A stretch of DNA of 33,355 bases from Acidobacteria bacterium RIFCSPLOWO2_02_FULL_65_29 (lineage in GTDB: Bacteria > Acidobacteriota > Vicinamibacteria > Vicinamibacterales > CAVVIG01). Under the pieces are notes generated by a model, which was not told the DNA's origin, made no database searches, and saw only the letters and a program-made list of their open reading frames with translations. Position numbers and translations under genes: made by a program. Where the stretch lies: assembly GCA_001767435.1 (NCBI GenBank), contig MEKT01000218.1, positions 1-33,355 of the forward strand, written 5' to 3'. Below are positions 8,532 to 15,746 of the stretch, piece by piece. Positions within the stretch are counted from its first letter, which is position 1. The number at the start of each line of letters is the position of its first letter.

Positions 8532-9392
8532 CTAGCCGAATCGCCCTGTGACGTAGTCCTCTGTCAGTTTCTCGGACGGAGCGGTGAAGATCTTTTCGGT
8601 ACGCCCGCATTCGACGAGTTTGCCCAGCCAGAAGAAGGCCGTGATGTCCGACACGCGGGCGGCTTGTTGCATGTTGTGTGTCACGATCACGATCGTATAT
8701 CGGGCTTTCAGCTGGTAGATCAGTTCCTCGATTCGCTGCGTGGCGAGCGGATCGAGCGCCGACGCGGGCTCGTCCATCAGCAGGATCTCCGGCTCGACGG
8801 CCAGCGCGCGCGCGATGCAGAGTCGTTGCTGCTGGCCCCCCGACAGCGCCAGCGCCGAGGTACTCAAGCGATCGCGCACCTCGTCCCAGAGCGCGGCCGC
8901 TTTCAGGCTCGCCTCGACCCGCGCCGACAGATCCTCGCGCGACGAGGACATGTGGTTGATGCGCAGGCCGTAGGCCACGTTCTCGAAAATCGTCTTCGGG
9001 AACGGATTCGACTTCTGGAACACCATCCCGACACGCCGGCGCAGACCGGCCACGTCCACCGAGGGCGCGTAGATATCGCTGCCATCGATGTGGATCGACC
9101 CCTCGACCCGCGTGCCGGGGATGATGTCGTTCATCCGATTCAGCGAGCGGATGAACGTCGACTTGCCGCACCCAGACGGCCCTATCAATGCGGTCACCTG
9201 GTTGGGCGGCACCTTCACGAAGATCTGGTCCAGTACACGGTTCGTGCCGTAATAGAAATTCATTCCCGAGACGTCGATCTTGGGGGGCACCGGGGGCGCT
9301 GGAGCAGACGAGGTCGGCTGCTCGGCGGACGGAACGGCTCGCAGGTTGGCCAGCACCGATCCACAGACTACCCTAGGCGCGCGCGCGGGCAT
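8532..9392 (-). CDS. pstB: Phosphate ABC transporter ATPase PstB
   Basis: 286 residues with every ABC ATPase motif: Walker [10 protein letters not shown] (71-79), Q-loop Gln126 in GMVFQ, signature LSGGQQQR (183-190), Walker B LLMDEP (204-209), D-loop SALD and H-loop His239 in VTHNMQQ. It would power phosphate import with PstC and PstA at the inner membrane. It is followed by phoU. The first 38 residues are a proline/alanine-rich extension not needed for the fold. The ATG at 9392 has no ribosome-binding site and overlaps a possible Pho half-site (GAAACA, 9397-9392), so the true start may be a later GTG such as 9356. No pstSCA genes adjoin it; it most likely serves PstC1/PstA1 at 20987-22776. 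Confidence 0.96.
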   Translation of the reverse strand: MPARAPRVVCGSVLANLRAVPSAEQPTSSAPAPPVPPKIDVSGMNFYYGTNRVLDQIFVKVPPNQVTALIGPSGCGKSTFIRSLNRMNDIIPGTRVEGSIHIDGSDIYAPSVDVAGLRRRVGMVFQKSNPFPKTIFENVAYGLRINHMSSSREDLSARVEASLKAAALWDEVRDRLSTSALALSGGQQQRLCIARALAVEPEILLMDEPASALDPLATQRIEELIYQLKARYTIVIVTHNMQQAARVSDITAFFWLGKLVECGRTEKIFTAPSEKLTEDYVTGRFG

Positions 9393-9408
9393 GTTTCGCA
9401 GGTGTAAA
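9392..9408 (-). promoter_or_regulatory. Possible partial Pho box before pstB
   Basis: On the minus strand TTTACA (9408-9403) and GAAACA (9397-9392) are 11 bases apart, like the first and third repeats at the pstS1 promoter. Only two repeats are seen and no -10 sits at the spacing found at the other sites (a weak TAGGGT is at 9375-9370). It overlaps the annotated ATG. Confidence 0.35.
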
Positions 9409-9439
9409 TTCCCGCCTTCGCGCCCGCTGGCGCAAACCG

Positions 9440-9556
9440 TGAACGGGCGCTTCGGCGGGGCAAGCCCACCGTCGCGGGCCTGACTGCGCGCGCCAGCTTC
9501 GAGGGGCGGGCCGCATCGCCCGCGTGAGGCACCACGATGAACGGGCGTTTCGGCGG
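9440..9556. repeat. Pair of 19-base direct repeats
   Basis: tgaacgggcgcttcggcgg at 9440-9458 recurs at 9538-9556 with one change. The two copies are 98 bases apart in the roughly 276-base space between divergent pstB and the DinB-family gene. The rest of that space is GC-rich with many small inverted repeats. I see no gene in it. Confidence 0.5.
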
Positions 9557-9668
9557 ACGAACCCGCTGCGTTTCAGACACCCGGCACAGGCCGCTTCGGC
9601 GGCGTACGGCCGCCTTGGCGGGATGGCGGTCGCTCGTGATAGCGTGGATGGTGAATCGAGGAGTGGCC

Positions 9669-10166
9669 GTGAGCCCTGTGGCACGTCCGAGCGCGATCGA
9701 GCCGATTGCGCTCATCTTCAAACTGAACAACGACATGGTCGCGCGCAGCCTGGCCGGCCTCAACGACGAGGAGTGCTGGCGGCAGCCCGAGGGCGGCGGC
9801 AATCCTCTGCTGTGGCTCGTCGGGCACGCGACGATCTCACGCGCCCACCTGTTGGCGAGGCTGGGCCACACGTACGACCACGGGCTCGGCGCGCTGTTCG
9901 ATCGCGGCGCGCGCCGTTCCGCGCCGTCGGCCTACCCGTCTCGAGCCGCGATCGAAGCGGCCTGGCAGGACACGCGTGGGCGTATGCGCGACGCCTTCGC
10001 CACATTGACCGACGAGCGTCTGTTAGCGGCGCCGTCCGGGCGCCCGCTGCCCGGCGCGACCAACATCGCCGGCACGATCGCGTTTCTGGCGTTTCACGAG
10101 AGCTACCACGTCGGCCAGATGGGTTACCTGCGGCGGATGCTCGGGCACCCCGGCGTCGCGGACTGA
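9669..10166 (+). CDS. DinB-family (DinB/YfiT-like) putative metal-dependent protein
   Basis: 165 residues. I chose the GTG at 9669 because GAGGAG (9658-9663) sits 5 bases upstream and the usual DinB N-terminus (IALIFKLNNDMVARSLAGL) follows; an ATG further upstream only adds low-complexity sequence. The protein is a four-helix bundle with histidines at the family's metal positions: GHATISRAH in the middle and FHESYHVGQMGYL near the end. Many DinB-family members are thiol transferases or hydrolases; others have no known role. It stands alone between pstB and the kinase genes and is followed by a GTGGGGC/GCCCCAC hairpin. The specific function is unknown. Confidence 0.87.
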   Translation: MSPVARPSAIEPIALIFKLNNDMVARSLAGLNDEECWRQPEGGGNPLLWLVGHATISRAHLLARLGHTYDHGLGALFDRGARRSAPSAYPSRAAIEAAWQDTRGRMRDAFATLTDERLLAAPSGRPLPGATNIAGTIAFLAFHESYHVGQMGYLRRMLGHPGVAD

Positions 10167-10171
10167 CTCAC

Positions 10172-10188
10172 GTGGGGCTCCGCCCCAC
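10172..10188 (+). terminator. GC-rich hairpin after the DinB-family gene
   Basis: GTGGGGC (10172-10178) and GCCCCAC (10182-10188) form a 7-pair stem with a 3-base loop, starting 5 bases after the stop codon. No T-run follows, so this is a possible terminator or 3' end stabiliser rather than a classical intrinsic terminator. Confidence 0.4.
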
Positions 10189-10259
10189 ACCCCGGCTCGG
10201 TCGCTTGCGGGGACCCCTACGCCCCGCGCCGCTCCCTCGCAGGCGCGCCGTGCGCGCCT

Positions 10260-10312
10260 AGCCGTTATGCGGAACGAGTACAACATTCTCGTTTCGCCCA
10301 GCATAACGGGCT
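10260..10312. repeat. Long interrupted palindrome
   Basis: Outer arms ccgttatgc (10262-10270) and gcataacgg (10301-10309) match perfectly. Inner arms ggaacgag (10271-10278) and ctcgtttc (10288-10295) match at 7 of 8. The loop is AT-rich. It lies between the convergent DinB-family and thymidylate-kinase-like genes, in a space that otherwise holds only the hairpin at 10172-10188. Confidence 0.65.
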
Positions 10313-10359
10313 GAGAGAGAGAGCGTTGCGAAACTTGGAATGGGGAATTGACGACCCAT

Positions 10360-11133
10360 TCAGCGGGTGAGCGCCGCTTCGGCGGGCTTCTCCGCGGGCT
10401 CGAGGAACGCCGCCACCTGGCGCCGCAGCTCGTCCTGAATGTGATCGACCGGCCGCCGGGCGTCAAGCACCCGGAAGTGGAATTCATCCGCCATCGACGT
10501 GTACTCGCGGAGTAGCTTGCTCTGGTAGGCCCGGAAGCTGTCGTAGATTTCGTCGCTCTGCTTGAGGTCCATCCCGGATTCCCAGAAATCCATGCCGCGC
10601 GCGGCAAGGACGCGGCGGATGAGCGTCGAGACGTCCACCTTGAGATAGAAGACCATGTGCGGGGCGATGGCAAAACCGTAGAGCGTGCGGAGCCACTGGC
10701 GATCCACGCCCCTCACGCCCGCGCGGGCAAGGGCCGTGAAGATATACCGATCCGACAGCACGACGAAGCCGGCCTTGAGCGCCGGGATGACCTCTTTTTC
10801 CAGCCGATCGGCGAAGTCGGTGGCGTAGAGGAGCACAAACGTGAGCTTGTTGAGCGTGTTGCTCGACTTGGCGAGCTCGATCGTCGGCTGCATGAGCTCG
10901 GACCGCGTCCATCCGGTCTCGACAACCCCGTAGCCCTTGACCTCGAGCCATTCGCGCAGCAGCTGAATCTGCGTGCTGCGGCCCACACCGTCGGTGCCCT
11001 CGATGGCGATCAACTTCCCGGGATAGTTGCCGATCGGCAGATACGGAATACCGCGGCCGTAGTACCTGCCGGGCTGCATGCCGCCGTTCGCGCCCTCGGC
11101 GTTCTCCACAGGGTCTTCAGACGGGCTGCTCAT
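10360..11133 (-). CDS. Thymidylate-kinase-like P-loop protein with altered Walker A lysine
   Basis: 257 residues. The P-loop reads IEGTDGVGRST (residues 44-54): the Walker A lysine that contacts ATP phosphates is arginine (Arg52). The rest fits the TMK superfamily: ATDFADRL, VVLSDRYIFTALAR (Asp128, Arg129) and GVDRQWLRTLYGFA, then a C-terminal helical part. Classical TMK phosphorylates dTMP to dTDP; the usual SSLAYQ substrate motif after DRY is not present here. The start at 11133 has GGAGA about 8 bases upstream and overlaps the end of the neighbouring paralogue by 17 bases. It is the third gene of a unit with Ppx/GppA and that paralogue. It may be a non-catalytic partner or bind a different nucleotide. 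Confidence 0.82.
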   Translation of the reverse strand: MSSPSEDPVENAEGANGGMQPGRYYGRGIPYLPIGNYPGKLIAIEGTDGVGRSTQIQLLREWLEVKGYGVVETGWTRSELMQPTIELAKSSNTLNKLTFVLLYATDFADRLEKEVIPALKAGFVVLSDRYIFTALARAGVRGVDRQWLRTLYGFAIAPHMVFYLKVDVSTLIRRVLAARGMDFWESGMDLKQSDEIYDSFRAYQSKLLREYTSMADEFHFRVLDARRPVDHIQDELRRQVAAFLEPAEKPAEAALTR

Positions 11134-11818
11134 CGGTCGTCTCCAATTGCTCGCCGAGCTCGAGGTGGGGCGCGATCAGGTGCCGCACGAATCGCTGCTG
11201 CTCCATGATGCTGCCCCGGGCGTCGATGACCTCGAGCCCGAATTCCTCGACCAGCCGATCATACTCGTCGAGCACTTTACCTTGGAAGAGCCGGAAGCTG
11301 TCGGCCGGATTGCTGCTCCAACCCAGATCCATGCCGGCTTCGTAGAACTTCAGCTTGACGCGCCTGGCCATGAGCCGGTCGAGCGAGACGTCGATCGGCA
11401 CGCGGAAGTACAACGCCATGTCGGGTCTGACCCCGAAGCTGTACAGCTCGCGGACCCACTGGCGATCGACGCCGCGCGTGGCGTCCCGCGCAAAGGCGGT
11501 GTACGCGTAGCGGTCGGCCAGCACGATCATGCCGGCCTTGAGCGGCGGGATGATCTTGTAGAGGAGCCGATCAGCGAAGTCGGTGGCGTGCAGCAGGCTG
11601 AAGGTCATCGGCGTCAGGGCGTTCTTCTTCTTGCCCGTCTTGGTCGCCGCCTTGACCAGCGCTGACGAGTTCCATTCGGTGACGAACACGCGGTGGCCTT
11701 CCGCGATCAGCCATTTCGCCAGCAGGCCGAGCTGTGTCGTCTTCCCCGAGCCGTCGATGCCCTCGACCACGAACAGTTTGCCCGGATACTCGTGCGGTTT
11801 CGTGAGGTTGTTCAACAT
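11117..11818 (-). CDS. Thymidylate-kinase-like protein (canonical P-loop)
   Basis: 233 residues. The Walker A motif is intact, VEGIDGSGKTT (residues 18-28, Lys26), with ATDFADRL, VLADRYAYTAFARD (Asp102, Arg103) and GVDRQWVRELYSFG following in the same order as in the downstream paralogue. The middle and C-terminal parts (FYEAGMDLGWS, then SFRLFQGKVLDEY) differ from textbook Tmk and lack its SSLAYQ motif, so dTMP as substrate is not assured. Its ATG lies inside the 3' end of the ppx reading frame. The tandem kinases next to a Ppx/GppA phosphatase, a CHAD protein and SixA suggest a link to polyphosphate or nucleotide-phosphate balance; that link is inference. Confidence 0.88.
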   Translation of the reverse strand: MLNNLTKPHEYPGKLFVVEGIDGSGKTTQLGLLAKWLIAEGHRVFVTEWNSSALVKAATKTGKKKNALTPMTFSLLHATDFADRLLYKIIPPLKAGMIVLADRYAYTAFARDATRGVDRQWVRELYSFGVRPDMALYFRVPIDVSLDRLMARRVKLKFYEAGMDLGWSSNPADSFRLFQGKVLDEYDRLVEEFGLEVIDARGSIMEQQRFVRHLIAPHLELGEQLETTDEQPV

Positions 11819-13358
11819 GGGTCTGTCTGCTGACTTCGATGCGCAGCCGCTTGCCGAGCACTCGCTCGAACGGCATCACGTGCCGGTTGGCGGCCCAGAG
11901 CTCGAGCTCGGCGTCCCCCGACGTGCGGAGTTGCAGGAGCGTGTCGTCGCCGCGGTCGTGCAGCTCGATGCCCGCGACGGGCTGCGAGTGGCTGCGATCG
12001 AGGTTCTCGGCCAGGCGCAACATGGCGGCGAGCGTGCGGACGATCTTCCTGCGCTTGCGCTTGAGATCGCCGAAGCCCTCGTGCTGCCGGCTTGGGGGCG
12101 CACGGCGATGATAGCGCGCGATGAGCGCGATGGTCTCGATTTCGTCGGGCTCGAATCCGCGCAGGTCGCCGTTGCGGATCAGGTAATAGGAATGCTTGTG
12201 GTGCCGCTCGTAGCTGATGTGCACGCCGACGTCGTGCAGCATGGCCGCGTACTGCAGCCACTCGCGCTCGTGATCGGTCAGCCCGTGCGTGCCGCGCGTG
12301 TGGTCGAAGAGCGCCGTCGCGAGGCGCGCAACCTGCAGCGCGTGCTCCGGCCAGTAGTTGCACCGCTCGCCCAGCTCGACCACGCTTCGGTGCCGGATGT
12401 CGGGATATCGGTCGGCCTGGGCGATTTCCTTGCGGTGCCGGGCGATGTAGTCGAGGACGAGCCCCTCGCGCAGCGACAGGTCGCACAGCGAGATCTCCGA
12501 GGCGCCGAGCCGGCGCATGATCGTGTCGAGCAGAATGGCGCCGGCCACCGCGAGATCGCCGCGGCGGGGATCGAGGCCGGGCACCTTCAACCGCTTTTCG
12601 AGGGTGAGCCGCGTGAGCGTCTTGCGGAGGCGGTGGAGCTGCTTCGCCGAAACGCGCCAGTTCCGGAGCGCGGCAGCGCCTCGCCCCGATTCGGCGGCGG
12701 CGATCGCGCCGAGGCTGAGGATCGTGCCCGACGTGCCAATCACGCGGTCGAAGCCGGCGCGCGCCAGCTCGTCGAGATACTCGCCGATCTCCGACTCGAC
12801 GTGCCGCGCCAGCTTGCGCTCGTCGCGCGCGGAAATCGGATCGCTCTTGACGAACCGCTCGGTGAGCCGGATGACGCCCAGCTTGAAACTGCGCCCGAGG
12901 TCGACGTTCGAGCCGAGACCTCGCGTCACCTCGACGCTGCCGCCGCCGATGTCGACGGCGACCGCGATCTCGCCGGGCGCGCCGGTGCCGTAATTGGCCG
13001 CGAGATGAATCAGCCGTGCTTCCTCCGTGCCGGAAATCACCCGTGCGCGGATGCCGGTCTGCTGCATGATGGCCTGCAGGAATTCGCCGCCGTTCTCCGC
13101 TTCGCGCACCGCGCTCGTGGCGACCGCGACGGTGTGGTCCACGCTGTGCGATTCGGCCAGGCGGCGGAACTTCGACAGCACCTGCAGGGCGGCGTGCGTG
13201 GCCTCGGTCGTCAGCTTCCGGCCGTCGAGGCCGCCGGCGCCCAGCCGCACCATTTCCTTCTCGCGGTCGATCACCTCGAAGGACAGATCGGTCCTGACCT
13301 GCACGACGATCATGTGCACGGAATTGGTGCCGATGTCGATGGCGGCCAGGCGAATCAT
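11571..13358 (-). CDS. ppx: Ppx/GppA-family exopolyphosphatase with C-terminal HD domain
   Basis: 595 residues as read. The N-terminal two thirds are an ASKHA fold: DIGTNSVHMIVVQ (from Asp8), VATSAVREA, SGTEEARL with the likely catalytic glutamates 112/113, VDIGGGSVEV (from 135) and GTSGTILSLGA. An HD-type domain follows, with His339 and the LHDVGVH motif (His375, Asp376). Such enzymes hydrolyse polyphosphate or convert pppGpp to ppGpp. A normal protein of this type would end near residue 514; here the frame has no stop there and runs 248 bases into the kinase gene in another frame, so the last 80 or so residues are probably not native. A TGA in the third frame overlaps the kinase ATG, so one indel upstream would restore an ordinary end. 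It is divergent from the CHAD gene. Confidence 0.9.
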   Translation of the reverse strand: MIRLAAIDIGTNSVHMIVVQVRTDLSFEVIDREKEMVRLGAGGLDGRKLTTEATHAALQVLSKFRRLAESHSVDHTVAVATSAVREAENGGEFLQAIMQQTGIRARVISGTEEARLIHLAANYGTGAPGEIAVAVDIGGGSVEVTRGLGSNVDLGRSFKLGVIRLTERFVKSDPISARDERKLARHVESEIGEYLDELARAGFDRVIGTSGTILSLGAIAAAESGRGAAALRNWRVSAKQLHRLRKTLTRLTLEKRLKVPGLDPRRGDLAVAGAILLDTIMRRLGASEISLCDLSLREGLVLDYIARHRKEIAQADRYPDIRHRSVVELGERCNYWPEHALQVARLATALFDHTRGTHGLTDHEREWLQYAAMLHDVGVHISYERHHKHSYYLIRNGDLRGFEPDEIETIALIARYHRRAPPSRQHEGFGDLKRKRRKIVRTLAAMLRLAENLDRSHSQPVAGIELHDRGDDTLLQLRTSGDAELELWAANRHVMPFERVLGKRLRIEVSRQTHVEQPHETARVSGQTVRGRGHRRLGEDDTARPAGEMADRGRPPRVRHRMELVSAGQGGDQDGQEEERPDADDLQPAARHRLR

Positions 13359-13390
13359 CGTTGAGGGCGCTTAGCGAGACATCTTCTAAA

Positions 13391-13463
13391 GTCGCGAAGA
13401 TTCGCACCGACCCCGTTACTCGGCGGTTTGAGGCGAAGCTTCGCGACCGTCTACCACTATAAT
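13391..13463 (+). promoter_or_regulatory. Divergent ppx / CHAD regulatory region with consensus -10
   Basis: A perfect TATAAT is at 13458-13463, 20 bases before the CHAD ATG; no good -35 lies at 16-18 bases (TTGAGG at 13428-13433 is too far). An inverted repeat GTCGCGAA (13391-13398) / TTCGCGAC (13440-13447) lies between the divergent ppx and CHAD starts and could bind a dimeric regulator. Confidence 0.4.
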
Positions 13464-13483
13464 CAAGGTTTCGACCTCTTACC

Positions 13484-14377
13484 ATGTCGACAATACGGCG
13501 CTACGACTTGCTGCGGTCACGTCTGGACAGGTTTACACGGACGTTACCGGGTGTGGAATCCGGGGACACGGGCGCCGTGCACCGCGCCCGTGTCGCCTCG
13601 CGACGGCTCCGCGAGCTCCTGCCGGTCCTGCAGATCGAGCCCGCCGCCGCCCACAAACTCGGCCGGCGGCTGAGGAAGCTGGCCGGGCGGCTCGGGGGCG
13701 TGCGCGAAGTCGACGTCCTGACCGAGCTCGTCGGCGAGCTTCGCCAATCGAGCCGAGTGCCGGCGCGGGCCTTGAAACGCTTGACCGACGAGCTGGGGGC
13801 GGCCCGCGAACACGAGAAACGCGGCCGGTCTCGCAAAGGCCTGTCCGCCGACCTTCGGCGCGTCCTCCGAAGGCTCGAAGCGGTCGCCTCGGAGCTCGAA
13901 GGGGCCGATCGCGGCCGCGCGCGCGGGCGTGGCTGGCGATGGGCCATCGAGGCCCGCGTTGCGCATCGCGCCTCGGCGCTCAAGAGCGCGGCCAGAGACG
14001 CGGGCGCCATGTTCGTGCCCGAGCGGCTGCATCAGGTGCGCCTGGCGATCAAGAAGCTGCGGTACGGTGTCGAGCTGTCGGCCGAGTCGATAGGCCTCAA
14101 GAACACGGCCGACCTGCGGCTGCTGCGGCGCGAGCAGGAACTGCTGGGACGCCTGCGCGACCTGCAGGTGCTCGTCGAGCGCGTACGTCGCGTGCAGGTG
14201 GGGCTGACGCCGCCCGATCTGGCGGCGTGGCGCGAGCTCGACGCCGTGGTGATCGCGCTCGACGGCCAGTGCCGGCGCCTGCACGCGCGCTACGTGAAAG
14301 ATCGCGTCGCCTTGAACAGCCTGTGCGACCGACTCGGCGTTCGCGCGTCGTCGGCGGCCGCACGGCGCGCGGGATAA
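13484..14377 (+). CDS. CHAD-domain protein
   Basis: 297 residues, rich in Arg/Lys and helical throughout. Both halves carry the family's conserved histidine motif: VHRARVASRRLREL (His33) and LHQVRLAIKKLRYGVEL (His183). CHAD domains bind polyphosphate through their basic face and often lie beside polyphosphate-metabolising genes, CYTH domains or SixA. Here the neighbours are a divergent Ppx/GppA gene and SixA 5 bases downstream, which fits that role. There is no signal peptide, so it acts in the cytoplasm, possibly on polyphosphate granules. The start is the ATG at 13484 with a consensus -10 upstream. Domain assignment is firm. Confidence 0.92.
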   Translation: MSTIRRYDLLRSRLDRFTRTLPGVESGDTGAVHRARVASRRLRELLPVLQIEPAAAHKLGRRLRKLAGRLGGVREVDVLTELVGELRQSSRVPARALKRLTDELGAAREHEKRGRSRKGLSADLRRVLRRLEAVASELEGADRGRARGRGWRWAIEARVAHRASALKSAARDAGAMFVPERLHQVRLAIKKLRYGVELSAESIGLKNTADLRLLRREQELLGRLRDLQVLVERVRRVQVGLTPPDLAAWRELDAVVIALDGQCRRLHARYVKDRVALNSLCDRLGVRASSAAARRAG

Positions 14378-14382
14378 ACGAT

Positions 14383-14886
14383 TTGGCCGCTCACAAGCTC
14401 TATCTCATCCGCCATGGCGTCGCCGAAGAACGCGGGGATGGCTGGCCCGACGACACCCGTCGCCCGCTCACCGAAGGCGGTATGGCCGGTCTTCGAAAGG
14501 AGGCGCGTGGTCTCGTCCGCCTCGGTGTCACATTCGATGCCGTCTTGACGAGCCCCCTCGTCCGCGCCCGCCAGACCGCCGATATCGTCGCGGCCGCGTT
14601 CGACACGCGCCCGCCGATTGTGACGATCGATTCGCTGTCGCCGGGCGGCAGCACCCAGTCCGTGCTGAATGACCTCGAAGCCCACGCCCGCCGCGCCAAT
14701 ATCGCCATCGTCGGCCACGAGCCCGGAATGGGCGAGCTGGCGGCGCGCCTGGCCGGACTCAAGCGAGCGATGGAGTTCAAGAAGGGCGCGGTCTGCCGGA
14801 TCGACATCGCCTCGCTCCCGCCCGCCGGCCCTGGCGCCCTTCGGTGGTTTCTGACGCCGAAGATTCTCAGGGAGCTTCGCAAGTAG
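14383..14886 (+). CDS. sixA: Phosphohistidine phosphatase SixA (histidine phosphatase family)
   Basis: 167 residues from a TTG at 14383, 5 bases after the CHAD stop. The frame is open further upstream, but there it runs out of frame through the CHAD gene, and no ATG precedes the core. The catalytic RHG motif is at residues 8-10 in LYLIRHGVAEE, and the second histidine is in IVGHEPGMGELAARL. TSPLVRARQTADI is the family's middle signature. SixA removes phosphate from phosphohistidine proteins. The CHAD-SixA pair is a recurrent neighbourhood in bacteria with polyphosphate genes. A weak GGGA precedes the TTG, so translation is probably coupled to CHAD. The stop codon lies in the first unit of a heptamer array. 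Confidence 0.9.
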   Translation: MAAHKLYLIRHGVAEERGDGWPDDTRRPLTEGGMAGLRKEARGLVRLGVTFDAVLTSPLVRARQTADIVAAAFDTRPPIVTIDSLSPGGSTQSVLNDLEAHARRANIAIVGHEPGMGELAARLAGLKRAMEFKKGAVCRIDIASLPPAGPGALRWFLTPKILRELRK

Positions 14887-14976
14887 CCCTATGCCCTGTG
14901 CCCTGAGCCCTATGCCCTGTGCCCTATGCCCCTGAGCCCTATGCCCTGAGCCCTATGCCCTATGCCTATGCCCTGA
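14886..14976. repeat. Period-7 tandem repeat, unit GCCCTRW, about 13 copies
   Basis: The longest array in the window: heptamers gccctat, gccctgt and gccctga in mixed order, with one 8-base and one 6-base unit. It bridges two convergent genes and contains part of both stop codons: the last base of the sixA TAG (14884-14886), and the stop and last codons of the DUF6526 gene (stop at 14966-14968). Confidence 0.92.
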
Positions 14977-15400
14977 GATAGTCTCCCTGCCAGTTCTTGA
15001 TCTTCATCTTGATCTCTTTCCCGCTGGCGAGCTTTCCTCCCAGGACTTCGCGGACCAGGTCGGCCATCTCGGCGTCGCTGGCGAAGCGAAGCGCGATGAG
15101 CTGTCTGACAGTCAGTTCCTTGACGCGCGGCTGCAGGTCAGCCGGCAGGATCTTCTGCAACCTGAGCTGCATCTCCAGGCGGATGAGTCGATCCTGCACC
15201 CTGAGGATCATCGGCCGGACGGCAAAGAAGAGAAGCAGCAGGCCGATCGCGAGCAGCAGGCCCATCACGTTCTCTCCCGTGATCCCGTTTCTCATCTGCC
15301 AAGCCGACCAGAGGAAGTTGAGGATGAACAGCCCGAACACGCCGATGTGGTACACGGGCTCGACGCGACCGTGATTCTGAAAGGTTTGGCCCTGGTCCAT
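14966..15400 (-). CDS. DUF6526 membrane protein
   Basis: 144 residues from the ATG at 15400, which has a consensus AGGAGG 8 bases upstream; an upstream frame extension lacks such a site. The protein starts with QNHGRVEPVYHI, has two membrane helices (about residues 18-36 and 48-68), then a cytoplasmic amphipathic part: VQDRLIRLEMQLRL, LTVRQLIALRFASDAE and EIKMKIKNWQGDYLRA. These blocks match the DUF6526 family, for which no function is known. It is a single gene convergent with sixA. The last residues (YLRA) and the stop are encoded within the heptamer array, so repeat changes could alter the C-terminus. Confidence 0.85.
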   Translation of the reverse strand: MDQGQTFQNHGRVEPVYHIGVFGLFILNFLWSAWQMRNGITGENVMGLLLAIGLLLLFFAVRPMILRVQDRLIRLEMQLRLQKILPADLQPRVKELTVRQLIALRFASDAEMADLVREVLGGKLASGKEIKMKIKNWQGDYLRA

Positions 15401-15530
15401 GTGAACGCCTCCTGAGAGAAAGGGGACGGGAGTCCTCGTTACAGAGAATTTACCGCCAATCGGGTCCGAAGCGATCAAAGATCGGGGCCCTTGTCGACCC
15501 GCGCGTCGACGTCGCCAGAGCAGGGGCGCC

Positions 15531-15746
15531 ATGTTCGATCGAAGACTGTGCCACCGAGACCACGTTCGTCAGTATTCCATTTGTTCAACCGGGGTGGAAG
15601 GGTGGGAAGTCCGCCTCGAGGAGGACCGGACGCTCAGGCGTCTCGACCACTACCGCGACTGGCACCGCGTCGAGCGCGCGCTGGCGGCATTCGAGCGGGA
15701 AGTCGAGGAATTGACCGCACGGGGATGGCAGGTCACGAATCGATGA
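15531..15746 (+). CDS. Small hypothetical protein
   Basis: 71 residues. The N-terminal third is basic and unremarkable. The rest (WEVRLEEDRTLRRLDHY, then HRVERALAAFEREVEELTARGWQV) looks like a short beta strand followed by a long amphipathic helix, as in small conserved proteins of unknown role. AGGGG precedes the ATG by 4 bases. It is convergent with the response regulator gene and overlaps its last 14 bases. I do not recognise a named family. The charged, helix-forming composition favours a real gene over chance. Confidence 0.5.
   Translation: MFDRRLCHRDHVRQYSICSTGVEGWEVRLEEDRTLRRLDHYRDWHRVERALAAFEREVEELTARGWQVTNR

Noticed and set aside
9524-10261. 245-codon open frame overlapping the DinB-family gene on the same strand
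   Set aside because: It is arginine-rich and low-complexity, as expected of a shifted frame in GC-rich DNA; the DinB frame has a start, a ribosome-binding site and family motifs.
11583-13364. Very long open frame on the plus strand opposite ppx (593 codons)
   Set aside because: It is an antisense shadow caused by GC-rich codon bias; the product has no recognisable motif while the minus strand encodes a complete Ppx/GppA protein.
13939-14382. Extension of SixA back through the CHAD gene
   Set aside because: Out of frame within a well-supported gene; the histidine phosphatase fold begins just after the TTG at 14383.
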